Source: Apostichopus japonicus (taxonomy: Eukaryota > Echinodermata > Holothuroidea > Aspidochirotida > Stichopodidae). Taken from it: a stretch of DNA of 64,000 nt. This document shows, one piece after another, positions 11,815-21,641 of the stretch. The position numbers and the translations under genes were made by a program. The DNA lies in assembly GCF_037975245.1 (NCBI RefSeq), contig NC_092582.1, positions 25,274,077 through 25,338,076 on the forward strand. Reading direction: 5' to 3'. Every line of letters begins with the position of its first letter. The first letter of the stretch is position 1. Under the pieces are notes generated by a model. The model did no database searches, was not told the origin of the DNA, and was given only the letters and a program-made list of their open reading frames with translations.

Positions 11815-12103
11815 GATTCCCAGGTTAGTAACGCTACCATTGGGACCTGGCATTGCTTCTGGAGGGCGAAGGAACTGGACTTTTGAATCACTAGTGTGGA
11901 CACCAGAGTGACAACAAAAAATAATCGGATTTGTTCAATTTGAGAACAGGCGAGTACATTCAAAAAATACTTGTGCGCATAGGTTTTCTTGTTTCTGGAG
12001 AGCTCAGTATTGTCCGTATATTGTTGGGTACAGTATTTGAAATGCTGAGGTCTCCAGATACCTCAGTATTGTAAGTGTATTGTACAGTTATTGAAAGGTT
12101 TAG
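11815..12103 (+). repeat. Last, truncated satellite 1 segment
   Basis: After the MITE the interrupted unit finishes, and the next unit runs through core A and spacer A to AAGGTTTAG at 12103. It stops mid-motif: the usual AGGTCTCC does not follow. This terminal segment has more private changes than inner units, such as TAGTAACG near 11826, TTCAATTTGAG near 11936, GTCCGTAT near 12012 and a loss near 12080. That fits the usual decay at satellite edges. Confidence 0.85.
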
Positions 12104-12119
12104 CTTCCTGTTTCATCAT
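12104..12119. other. Satellite 1 / satellite 2 junction
   Basis: Satellite 1 ends at TTTAG (12103) and satellite 2 is recognisable from CTGGAAAGG (12120). The short stretch between includes CTTCCTGTTT, which matches neither consensus well; TCAT just before 12120 already fits satellite 2. No unique gene or transposon lies between the two repeats. Confidence 0.8.
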
Positions 12120-13966
12120 CTGGAAAGGAATCCAAAGGGTGCCACACACCACAGGTACAATTTTGGGAAGAATTAAAAAACTCGCGATTTTGGCCAAAAT
12201 TGGACAAAATCATAAGGGTATAACCTCAGGAAATCGACCATTTTCGGCCAAAAATGAAAGTTCTCACATCTCTCTCAGACTACGTAGAAGGGACTCCCAG
12301 CACCCAGTAGACGCTTCTCTCGATTCAAAAGTGGCATTTGACAAAGTTTTAGTCATTTTAATTAGATATGAAATGACGTCAAGATATGGTTATTACATTT
12401 AATTTTTCCACCAAAATATAAGTGTTTATACCACTCTTGTCACGTGGAAAGGAATCCAAAGGGCGCCACACAACACAGGTACTATTTTGGGAAGAAGTAA
12501 AAAAGTCACGATTTTGGCCAAAATCATAAAATTATGAAATTGGCGATTTTCGGCCAAAAATGAAAGTTCTCAAATCTCTCTCAGATTACGTAGAAAGGAC
12601 TCCCAGCACCCAGTAGACGCTTCTCTCGAGTCAAAATGAGCATTCGACGAAGATTTAGTCATTTAAATTAGATATGAAATGACGTCAAAATATGGTTATT
12701 AAATTTCATTTTTCCACCAAAATATAAGTGTTTAAACCAATCTTGTCAAGTGGAAAAGAATCCAAAGGGCGCCACACACCACAGGTACAATTTTGGGAAG
12801 AATTAAAAATGTCGCGATTTTGGCATAAATCGGACAAAATCATATGGCCTTATGAAATTGGCCATTTTCGGCCAAAAATGAAAGTCCTCACATCTCTCTC
12901 AGACTACATAGAAGGGACTCCCAGCACCCAGTAGACGCTTCTCTCGAGTCAAAAGTGGCATTCGACGAAGGTTAAGTCATTTAAATTAGATATGAAATGG
13001 CTTCAAGATATGGTTATTAAATTAAATTTTTCCACCAAAATATAAGTGTTTTTTCCACTCTTGTCATCTGGAAAGGATTCCAAAGGGCGCCACACACCAC
13101 AGGTACAATTTTGGGAAGAATTAAAAAAGTCGCGATTTTGGCCAAACTCATAAAATTTGAATCGAACAAAATCATAAAATCGGACAAAATCAAAATCACA
13201 GAATCATAAGCCTTATGAAATTGGCCATTGTCGGCCAAAAATGAAGGTTCTCAAATCTCTCTCAGACTACATAGAAGGGACTCCTAGCACCCAGGAGACG
13301 CTTCTCTCGAGTCAAAAGTGGCATTCCACCAAGTTTTAGTAATTTCAATTTGATATGTAATAACTTTAAGATACGGTTATTAAATTTCATTTTTCCACCA
13401 AAATATAAGTGTTTTTACCACTCTTGTCATCTGGAAAGGATTCCAAAGGGCGCCACACACCACAGGTACTATTTTGGGAATAAGTAAAAAAGTCGCGATT
13501 TTGGCCAAAATCGGACACAAAGTAGACGCTTCTCTCAAGTCAAAATCATAAAATGATTAGGGTATCAAAATCATAAGGGTATAGCCTTATGAAATTGGCC
13601 ATTTTCGGCCAAAAATGAAAGTTCTCAAATCTCTCTCAGCTTACGTAGAAGGGACTCCCAGCACCCAGTAGACGCTTCTCTCGAGTCAAAGTGGCATTCC
13701 ACCATTCCACGGGCAAAATCGGACAAAATCCACCAATATCCACGAAAATATGAAATTGACCATTTTTCGGCCAAAAATGAAAGTTCTCAAATCTCTCTCA
13801 GACTACGTAGAAGGGACTCCCAGCACCCAGTAGACGCTTCTCACGAGTCAAAAGTGGCATTCCACCAAGTTTTAGGCATTTAAATTAGATATGAAATGAC
13901 GTCAAGATATGGTTATTAAATTTCATTTTTCCACCAAAATATAAGTGTTTTTACCACTCTTGTCAT
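12120..13966 (+). repeat. Diverged, irregular edge of satellite 2
   Basis: The spacing between successive TGGAAA landmarks is about 324, 306, 318, 363 and 536 bp (12121, 12445, 12751, 13069, 13432, 13968) before settling at 324. The long 536-bp interval holds out-of-order monomer pieces: an AGTAGACGCTTCTCTC segment appears near 13512 next to a truncated ATCGGACAC, and again in its proper place near 13667 and 13830. Repeated ATCATAAAAT and CGGACAAAAT fragments pad 13150-13200. These are signs of old rearrangement at an array boundary. Confidence 0.9.
13897..13904. promoter_or_regulatory. CRE-like palindrome TGACGTCA in satellite 2 (example copy)
   Basis: TGACGTCA is the full CREB/ATF consensus. 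It occurs in a subset of monomers in both arms, while others read TGGCGTCA, TGGCTTCA or TGACTTCA. In the - arm the equivalent is GACGTCA, GACGCCA or GACGTCG. The match is seen in sequence; any function is speculative. Confidence 0.4.
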
Positions 13967-14031
13967 CTGGAAAGGATTCCAAAGGGCGCCACACACCACA
14001 GGTACAATTTTGGGAAGAATTAAAAAAGTCG

Positions 14032-14049
14032 CGATTTTGGCCAAAATCG
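14032..14049. other. 18-bp perfect palindrome in satellite 2 (example copy)
   Basis: CGATTTTGGCCAAAATCG equals its own reverse complement. It is present in most + arm monomers. It is shortened to 16 bp where GTCGCGA reads GTCACGA, and is broken in many - arm monomers that read GATTTTACCCAAAATC or GATTTTAAACAAAAATC. Confidence 0.9.
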
Positions 14050-14056
14050 GACAAAA

Positions 14057-14078
14057 TCATAAGGGTATAGCCTTATGA
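14057..14078. other. Hairpin in satellite 2 monomer (example copy)
   Basis: TCATAAGG and CCTTATGA are perfect 8-bp arms around GTATAG. In the - arm this hairpin region is where length changes concentrate: 10-bp minisatellite expansions, deletions to TTTCCTTATG, and triplicated CTATACCCTTATG. Confidence 0.85.
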
Positions 14079-17000
14079 AATTGGCCATTTTCGGCCAAAA
14101 ATGAAAGTTCTCAAATCTCTCTCAGACTACGTAGAAGGGACTCCCAGCACCCAGTAGACGCTTCTCTCGAGTCAAAAGTGGCATTCCACCAAGTTTAAGG
14201 CATTTAAATTAGATATGAAATGGCGTCAAGATATGGTTATTAAATTCCATTTTTCCACCAAAATATAAGTGTTTTTACCACTCTTGTCATCTGGAAAGGA
14301 TTCCAAAGGGCGCCACACACCACAGGTACAATTTTGGGAAGAATTAAAAAAGTCACGATTTTGGCCAAAATCGGACAAAATCATAAGGGTATAGCCTTAT
14401 GAAATTGACCATTTTCGGCCAAAAATGAAAGTTCTCAAATCTCTCTCAGACTACGTAGAAGGGACTCCCAGCACCCAGTAGACGCTTCTCTCGAGTCAAA
14501 AGTGGCATTCCACGAAGTTTAAGGCATTTAAATTAGATATGAAATGACTTCAAGATATGGTTATTAAATTTCATTTTTCCACCAAAATATAAGTGTTTTT
14601 ACCATTCTTGTCATCTGGAAAGGATTCCAAAGGGCGCCACACACCACAGGTACAATTTTGGGAAGAATTAAAAATGTCGCGATTTTGGCCAAAATCGGAC
14701 AAAATCATAAGGGTATAGCCTTATGAAATTGACCATTTTCGGCCAAAAATAAAAGTTCTCAAATCTCTCTCAGACTACGTAGAAGGGACTCCCAGCACCC
14801 AGTAGACGCTTCTCTCGAGTCAAAAGTGGCATTCCACGAAGTTTAAGGCATTTAAATTAGATATGAAATGGCGTCAAGATATGGTTATTAAATTCCATTT
14901 TTCCACCAAAATATAAGTGTTTTTACCACTCTTGTCATCTGGAAAGGATTCCAAAGGGCGCCACACACCACAGGTACAATTTTGGGAAGAATTAAAAATG
15001 TCGCGATTTTGGCCAAAATCGGACAAAATCATAAGGGTATAGCCTTATGAAATTGACCATTTTCGGCCAAAAATGAAAGTTCTCAAATCTCTCTCAGACT
15101 ACGTAGAAGGGACTCCCAGCACCCAGTAGACGCTTCTCTCGAGTCAAAAGTGGCATTCCACGAAGTTTAAGGCATTTAAATTAGATATGAAATGGCGTCA
15201 AGATATGGTTATTAAATTTCATTTTTCCACCAAAATATAAGTGTTTTTACCATTCTTGTCATCTGGAAAGGATTCCAAAGGGCGCCACACACCACAGGTA
15301 CAATTTTGGGAAGAATTAAAAATGTCGCGATTTTGGCCAAAATCGGACAAAATCATAAGGGTATAGCCTTATGAAATTTGTCATTTTCGGCCAAAAATGA
15401 AAGTTCTCAAATCTCTCTCAGACTACGTAGAAGGGACTCCCAGCACCCAGTAGACGCTTCTCTTGAGTCAAAAGTGGCATTCCACCAAGTTTAAGGCATT
15501 TAAATTAGATGTGAAATGGCTTCAAGATATGGTTATTAAATTTCATTTTTCCACCAAAATATAAGTGTTTTTACCACTCTTGTCATCTGGAAAGGATTCC
15601 AAAGGGCGCCACACACCACAGGTACAATTTTGGGAAGAATTAAAAATGTCGCGATTTTGGCCAAAATCGGACAAAATCATAAGGGTATACGCCTTATGAA
15701 ATTGACCATTTTCGGCCAAAAATGAAAGTTCTCAAATCTCTCTCAGACTACGTAGAAGGGACTCCCAGCACCCAGTAGACGCTTCTCTCGAGTCAAAAGT
15801 GGCATTCCACGAAGTTTAAGGCATTTAAATTAGATATGAAATGGCGTCAAGATATGGTTATTAAATTCCATTTTTCCACCAAAATATAAGTGTTTTTACC
15901 ACTCTTGTCATCTGGAAAGGATTCCAAAGGGCGCCACACACCACAGGTACAATTTTGGGAAGAATTAAAAAAGTCACGATTTTGGCCAAAATCGGACAAA
16001 ATCATAAGGGTATAGCCTTATGAAATTGACCATTTTCGGCCAAAAATGAAAGTTCTCAAATCTCTCTCAGACTACGTAGAAGGGACTCCCAGCACCCAGT
16101 AGACGCTTCTCTCGAGTCAAAAGTGGCATTCCACCAAGTTTAAGGCATTTAAATTAGATATGAAATGGCGTCAAGATATGGTTATTAAATTCCATTTTTC
16201 CACCAAAATATAAGTGTTTTTACCACTCTTGTCATCTGGAAAGGATTCCAAAGGGCGCCACACACCACAGGTACAATTTTGGGAAGAATGAAAAAAGTCG
16301 CGATTTTGGCCAAAATCGGACAAAATCATAAGGGTATAGCCTTATGAAATTTGTCATTTTCGGCCAAAAATGAAAGTTCTCAAATCTCTCTCAGACTACG
16401 TAGAAGGGACTCCCAGCACCCAGTAGACGCTTCTCTTGAGTCAAAAGTGGCATTCCACCAAGTTTAAGGCATTTAAATTAGATGTGAAATGGCTTCAAGA
16501 TATGGTTATTAAATTTCATTTTTCCACCAAAATATAAGTGTTTTTACCACTCTTGTCATCTGGAAAGGATTCCAAAGGGCGCCACACACCACAGGTACAA
16601 TTTTGGGAAGAATTAAAAAAGTCACGATTTTGGCCAAAATCGGACAAAATCATAAGGGTATAGCCTTATGAAATTTGTCATTTTCGGCCAAAAATGAAAG
16701 TTCTCAAATCTCTCTCAGACTACGTAGAAGGGACTCCCAGCACCCAGTAGACGCTTCTCTCGAGTCAAAAGTGGCATTCCACCAAGTTTTAGGCATTTAA
16801 ATTAGATATGAAATGGCGTCAAGATATGGTTATTAAATTCCATTTTTCCACCAAAATATAAGTGTTTTTACCACTCTTGTCATCTGGAAAGGATTCCAAA
16901 GGGCGCCACACACCACAGGTACAATTTTGGGAAGAATTAAAAAAGTCGCGATTTTGGCCAAAATCGGACAAAATCATAAGGGTATAGCTTATGAAATTGG

Positions 17001-18243
17001 CCATTTTCGGCCAAAAATGAAAGTTCTCAAATCTCTCTCAGACTACGTAGAAGGGACTCCCAGCACCCAGTAGACGCTTCTCTCGAGTCAAAAGTGGCAT
17101 TCCACCAAGTTTAAGGCATTTAAATTAGATATGAAATGGCTTCAAGATATGGTTATTAAATTTCATTTTTCCACCAAACCATAAGTGTTTTTACCACTCT
17201 TGTCATCTGGAAAGGATTCCAAAGGGCGCCACACACCACAGGTACAATTTTTGGAAGAATTAAAAATGTCGCGATTTTGGCCAAAATCGGACAAAATCAT
17301 AAGGGTATAGCCTTATGAAATTGGCCATTTTCGGCCAAAAATGAAAGTTCTCAAATCTCTCTCAGACTACGTAGAAGGGACTCCCAGCACCCAGTAGACG
17401 CTTCTCTCGAGTCAAAAGTGGCATTCCACGAAGTTTAAGGCATTTAAATTAGATATGAAATGGCGTCAAGATATGGTTATTAAATTTCATTTTTCCACCA
17501 AAATATAAGTGTTTTTACCACTCTTGTCATCTGGAAAGGATTCCAAAGGGCGCCACACACCACAGGTACAATTTTGGGAAGAATTAAAAATGTCGCGATT
17601 TTGGCCAAAATCGGACAAAATCATAAGGGTATAGCCTTATGAAATTGACCATTTTCGGCCAAAAATGAAAGTTCTCAAATCTCTCTCAGACTACGTAGAA
17701 GGGACTCCCAGCACCCAGTAGACGCTTCTCTCGAGTCAAAAGTGGCATTCCACCAAGTTTAAGGCATTTAAATTAGATATGAAATGGCGTCAAGATATGG
17801 TTATTAAATTTCATTTTTCCACCAAAATATAAGTGTTTTTACCACTCTTGTCATCTGGAAAGGATTCCAAAGGGCGCCACACACCACAGGTACAATTTTG
17901 GGAAGAATTAAAAAAGTCACGATTTTGGCCAAAATCGGACAAAATCATAAGGGTATAGCCTTATGAAATTGACCATTTTCGGCCAAAAATGAAAGTTCTC
18001 AAATCTCTCTCAGACTACGTAGAAGGGACTCCCAGCACCCAGTAGACGCTTCTCTCGAGTCAAAAGTGGCATTCCACCAAGTTTTAGGCATTTAAATTAG
18101 ATATGAAATGGCTTCAAGATATGGTTATTAAATTTCATTTTTCCACCAAAATATAAGTGTTTTTACCACTCTTGTCATCTGGAAAGGATTCCAAAGGGCG
18201 CCACACACCACAGGTACAATTTTGGGAAGAATTAAAAAAGTCA

Positions 18244-21200
18244 CGATTTTGGCCAAAATCGGACAAAATCATAAGGGTATAGCCTTATGAAATTTGTCAT
18301 TTTCGGCCAAAAATGAAAGTTCTCAAATCTCTCTCAGACTACGTAGAAGGGACTCCCAGCACCCAGTAGACGCTTCTCTCGAGTCAAAAGTGGCATTCCA
18401 CCAAGTTTTAGGCATTTAAATTAGATATGAAATGGCGTCAAGATATGGTTATTAAATTTCATTTTTCCACCAAAATATAAGTGTTTTTACCACTCTTGTC
18501 ATCTGGAAAGGATTCCAAAGGGCGCCACACACCACAGGTACAATTTTGGGAAGAATTAAAAAAGTCACGATTTTGGCCAAAATCGGACAAAATCATAAGG
18601 GTATAGCCTTATGAAATTGACCATTTTCGGCCAAAAATGAAAGTTCTCAAATCTCTCTCAGACTACGTAGAAGGGACTCCCAGCACCCAGTAGACGCTTC
18701 TCTCGAGTCAAAAGTGGCATTCCACCAAGTTTTAGGCATTTAAATTAGATATGAAATGGCGTCAAGATATGGTTATTAAATTTCATTTTTCCACCAAAAT
18801 ATAAGTGTTTTTACCACTCTTGTCATCTGGATAGGATTCCAAAGGGCGCCACACACCACAGGTACAATTTTGGGAAGAATTAAAAAAGTCACGATTTTGG
18901 CCAAAATCGGACAAAATCATAAGGGTATAGCCTTATGAAATTGACCATTTTCGGCCAAAAATGAAAGTTCTCAAATCTCTCTCAGACTACGTAGAAGGGA
19001 CTCCCAGCACCCAGTAGACGCTTCTCTCGAGTCAAAAGTGGCATTCCACCAAGTTTTAGGCATTTAAATTAGATATGAAATGACGTCAAGATATGGTTAT
19101 TAAATTTCATTTTTCCACCAAAATATAAGTGTTTTTACCACTCTTGTCATCTGGAAAGGATTCCAAAGGGCGCCACACACCACAGGTACAATTTTGGGAA
19201 GAATTAAAAAAGTCGCGATTTTGGCCAAAATCGGACAAAATCATAAGGGTATAGCCTTATGAAATTTGTCATTTTCGGCCAAAAATGAAAGTTCTCAAAT
19301 CTCTCTCAGACTACGTAGAAGGGACTCCCAGCACCCAGTAGACGCTTCTGTCGAGTCAAAAGTGGCATTCCACCAAGTTTAAGGCATTTAAATTAGATAT
19401 GAAATGGCTTCAAGATATGGTTATTAAATTTCATTTTTCCACCAAAATATAAGTGTTTTTACCACTCTTGTCATCTGGAAAGGATTCCAAAGGGCGCCAC
19501 ACACCACAGGTACAATTTTGGGAAGAATTAAAAAAGTCACGATTTTGGCCAAAATCGGACAAAATCATAAGGGTATAGCCTTATGAAATTTGTCATTTTC
19601 GGCCAAAAATGAAAGTTCTCAAATCTCTCTCAGACTACGTAGAAGGGACTCCCAGCACCCAGTAGACGCTTCTCTCGAGTCAAAAGTGGCATTCCACCAA
19701 GTTTTAGGCATTTAAATTAGATATGAAATGGCGTCAAGATATGGTTATTAAATTCCATTTTTCCACCAAAATATAAGTGTTTTTACCACTCTTGTCATCT
19801 GGAAAGGATTCCAAAGGGCGCCACACACCACAGGTACAATTTTGGGAAGAATGAAAAAAGTCGCGATTTTGGCCAAAATCGGACAAAATCATAAGGGTAT
19901 AGCCTTATGAAATTTGTCATTTTCGGCCAAAAATGAAAGTTCTCAAATCTCTCTCAGACTACGTAGAAGGGACTCCCAGCACCCAGTAGACGCTTCTCTC
20001 GAGTCAAAAGTGGCATTCCACCAAGTTTTAGGCATTTAAATTAGATATGAAATGGCGTCAAGATATGGTTATTAAATTTCATTTTTCCACCAAAATATAA
20101 GTGTTTTTACCACTCTTGTCATCTGGAAAGGATTCCAAAGGGCGCCACACACCACAGGTACAATTTTGGGAAGAATTAAAAAAGTCACGATTTTGGCCAA
20201 AATCGGACAAAATCATAAGGGTATAGCCTTATGAAATTGACCATTTTCGGCCAAAAATGAAAGTTCTCAAATCTCTCTCAGACTACGTAGAAGGGACTCC
20301 CAGCACCCAGTAGACGCTTCTCTCGAGTCAAAAGTGGCATTCCACCAAGTTTTAGGCATTTAAATTAGATATGAAATGGCGTCAAGATATGGTTATTAAA
20401 TTTCATTTTTCCACCAAAATATAAGTGTTTTTACCACTCTTGTCATCTGGATAGGATTCCAAAGGGCGCCACACACCACAGGTACAATTTTGGGAAGAAT
20501 TAAAAAAGTCACGATTTTGGCCAAAATCGGACAAAATCATAAGGGTATAGCCTTATGAAATTGACCATTTTCGGCCAAAAATGAAAGTTCTCAAATCTCT
20601 CTCAGACTACGTAGAAGGGACTCCCAGCACCCAGTAGACGCTTCTCTCGAGTCAAAAGTGGCATTCCACCAAGTTTTAGGCATTTAAATTAGATATGAAA
20701 TGACGTCAAGATATGGTTATTAAATTTCATTTTTCCACCAAAATATAAGTGTTTTTACCACTCTTGTCATCTGGAAAGGATTCCAAAGGGCGCCACACAC
20801 CACAGGTACAATTTTGGGAAGAATTAAAAAAGTCGCGATTTTGGCCAAAATCGGACAAAATCATAAGGGTATAGCCTTATGAAATTTGTCATTTTCGGCC
20901 AAAAATGAAAGTTCTCAAATCTCTCTCAGACTACGTAGAAGGGACTCCCAGCACCCAGTAGACGCTTCTGTCGAGTCAAAAGTGGCATTCCACCAAGTTT
21001 AAGGCATTTAAATTAGATATGAAATGGCTTCAAGATATGGTTATTAAATTTCATTTTTCCACCAAAATATAAGTGTTTTTACCACTCTTGTCATCTGGAA
21101 AGGATTCCAAAGGGCGCCACACACCACAGGTACAATTTTGGGAAGAATTAAAAAAGTCACGATTTTGGCCAAAATCGGACAAAATCATAAGGGTATAGCC

Positions 21201-21641
21201 TTATGAAATTTGTCATTTTCGGCCAAAAATGAAAGTTCTCAAATCTCTCTCAGACTACGTAGAAGGGACTCCCAGCACCCAGTAGACGCTTCTCTCGAGT
21301 CAAAAGTGGCATTCCACCAAGTTTTAGGCATTTAAATTAGATATGAAATGGCGTCAAGATATGGTTATTAAATTCCATTTTTCCACCAAAATATAAGTGT
21401 TTTTACCACTCTTGTCATCTGGAAAGGATTCCAAAGGGCGCCACACACCACAGGTACAATTTTGGGAAGAATGAAAAAAGTCGCGATTTTGGCCAAAATC
21501 GGACAAAATCATAAGGGTATAGCCTTATGAAATTTGTCATTTTCGGCCAAAAATGAAAGTTCTCAAATCTCTCTCAGACTACGTAGAAGGGACTCCCAGC
21601 ACCCAGTAGACGCTTCTCTCGAGTCAAAAGTGGCATTCCAC
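18244..21641 (+). repeat. Five-monomer (1620-bp) tandem higher-order repeat
   Basis: Positions 18244-20021 match 19864-21641 without a difference when read line by line, at an offset of 1620 bp (5 x 324). Private markers shared by both copies include CTGGATAGGATTCC (18827 and 20447), CTTCTGTCGAG (about 19345 and 20965) and AATGAAAAAAG (about 19850 and 21470). The match breaks at 18243/19863 (A/G) and 20022/21642 (C/G). The CTTCTGTCGAG monomer recurs again near 22262, 1296 bp (4 monomers) further on. Confidence 0.92.

Larger units (their letters stand above)
1..12103 (+). repeat. Satellite 1 tandem array (~459-bp composite unit)
   Basis: This is a head-to-tail array of about 25 units with a period of 458-460 bp. 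The same landmark strings (GTGCGCATAGGTTTTCTTG, CTCAGTATTGTA, GTTACCTTGGTAAC) recur at that spacing throughout. The array is already running at base 1, so its left end lies outside the window. Units differ by scattered substitutions and small indels, such as A-run length after the GGACACCAGAGTG motif, GCGAAGG versus GCAGAAGG, and ATATATCATTAG versus ACATTCATCATTAG. Short reading frames on both strands repeat with the same period and are broken by these indels, so I see no coding constraint. The array is interrupted once by a MITE and ends abruptly where satellite 2 begins. I do not recognise the family. It resembles pericentromeric or subtelomeric satellite, but the sequence shows no direct sign of location. 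Confidence 0.97.
13967..14290 (+). repeat. Representative satellite 2 monomer (324 bp)
   Basis: It runs from CTGGAAAGGATTCC to CTCTTGTCAT, and the next copy starts at 14291. In order it contains a GGCGCC site, the CGATTTTGGCCAAAATCG palindrome, the CATAAGG hairpin, a CATTTTCGGCCAAAAATG imperfect palindrome, ACTACGTAGAAGGGACTCCC, TCTCTCGAG, and an AT-rich end with AAATATAAGTG. It has no frame long enough to consider as a gene. Confidence 0.93.

Noticed and set aside
11336-11886. Reading frames across the MITE, including one fused to satellite 1
   Set aside because: They join satellite to transposon sequence and cross G/C hairpins, with no transposase motif. The element is far too short to encode a hAT transposase.
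1-12103. Satellite 1 as a retrotransposon LTR or SINE array
   Set aside because: There is no primer-binding site, polypurine tract, poly-A tail unit boundary or target duplications between units. The organisation is purely head-to-tail.
12091-17004. Short frames in satellite 2 near its left edge
   Set aside because: They exist only where edge mutations removed stops. Homologous monomers are closed in the same frame.
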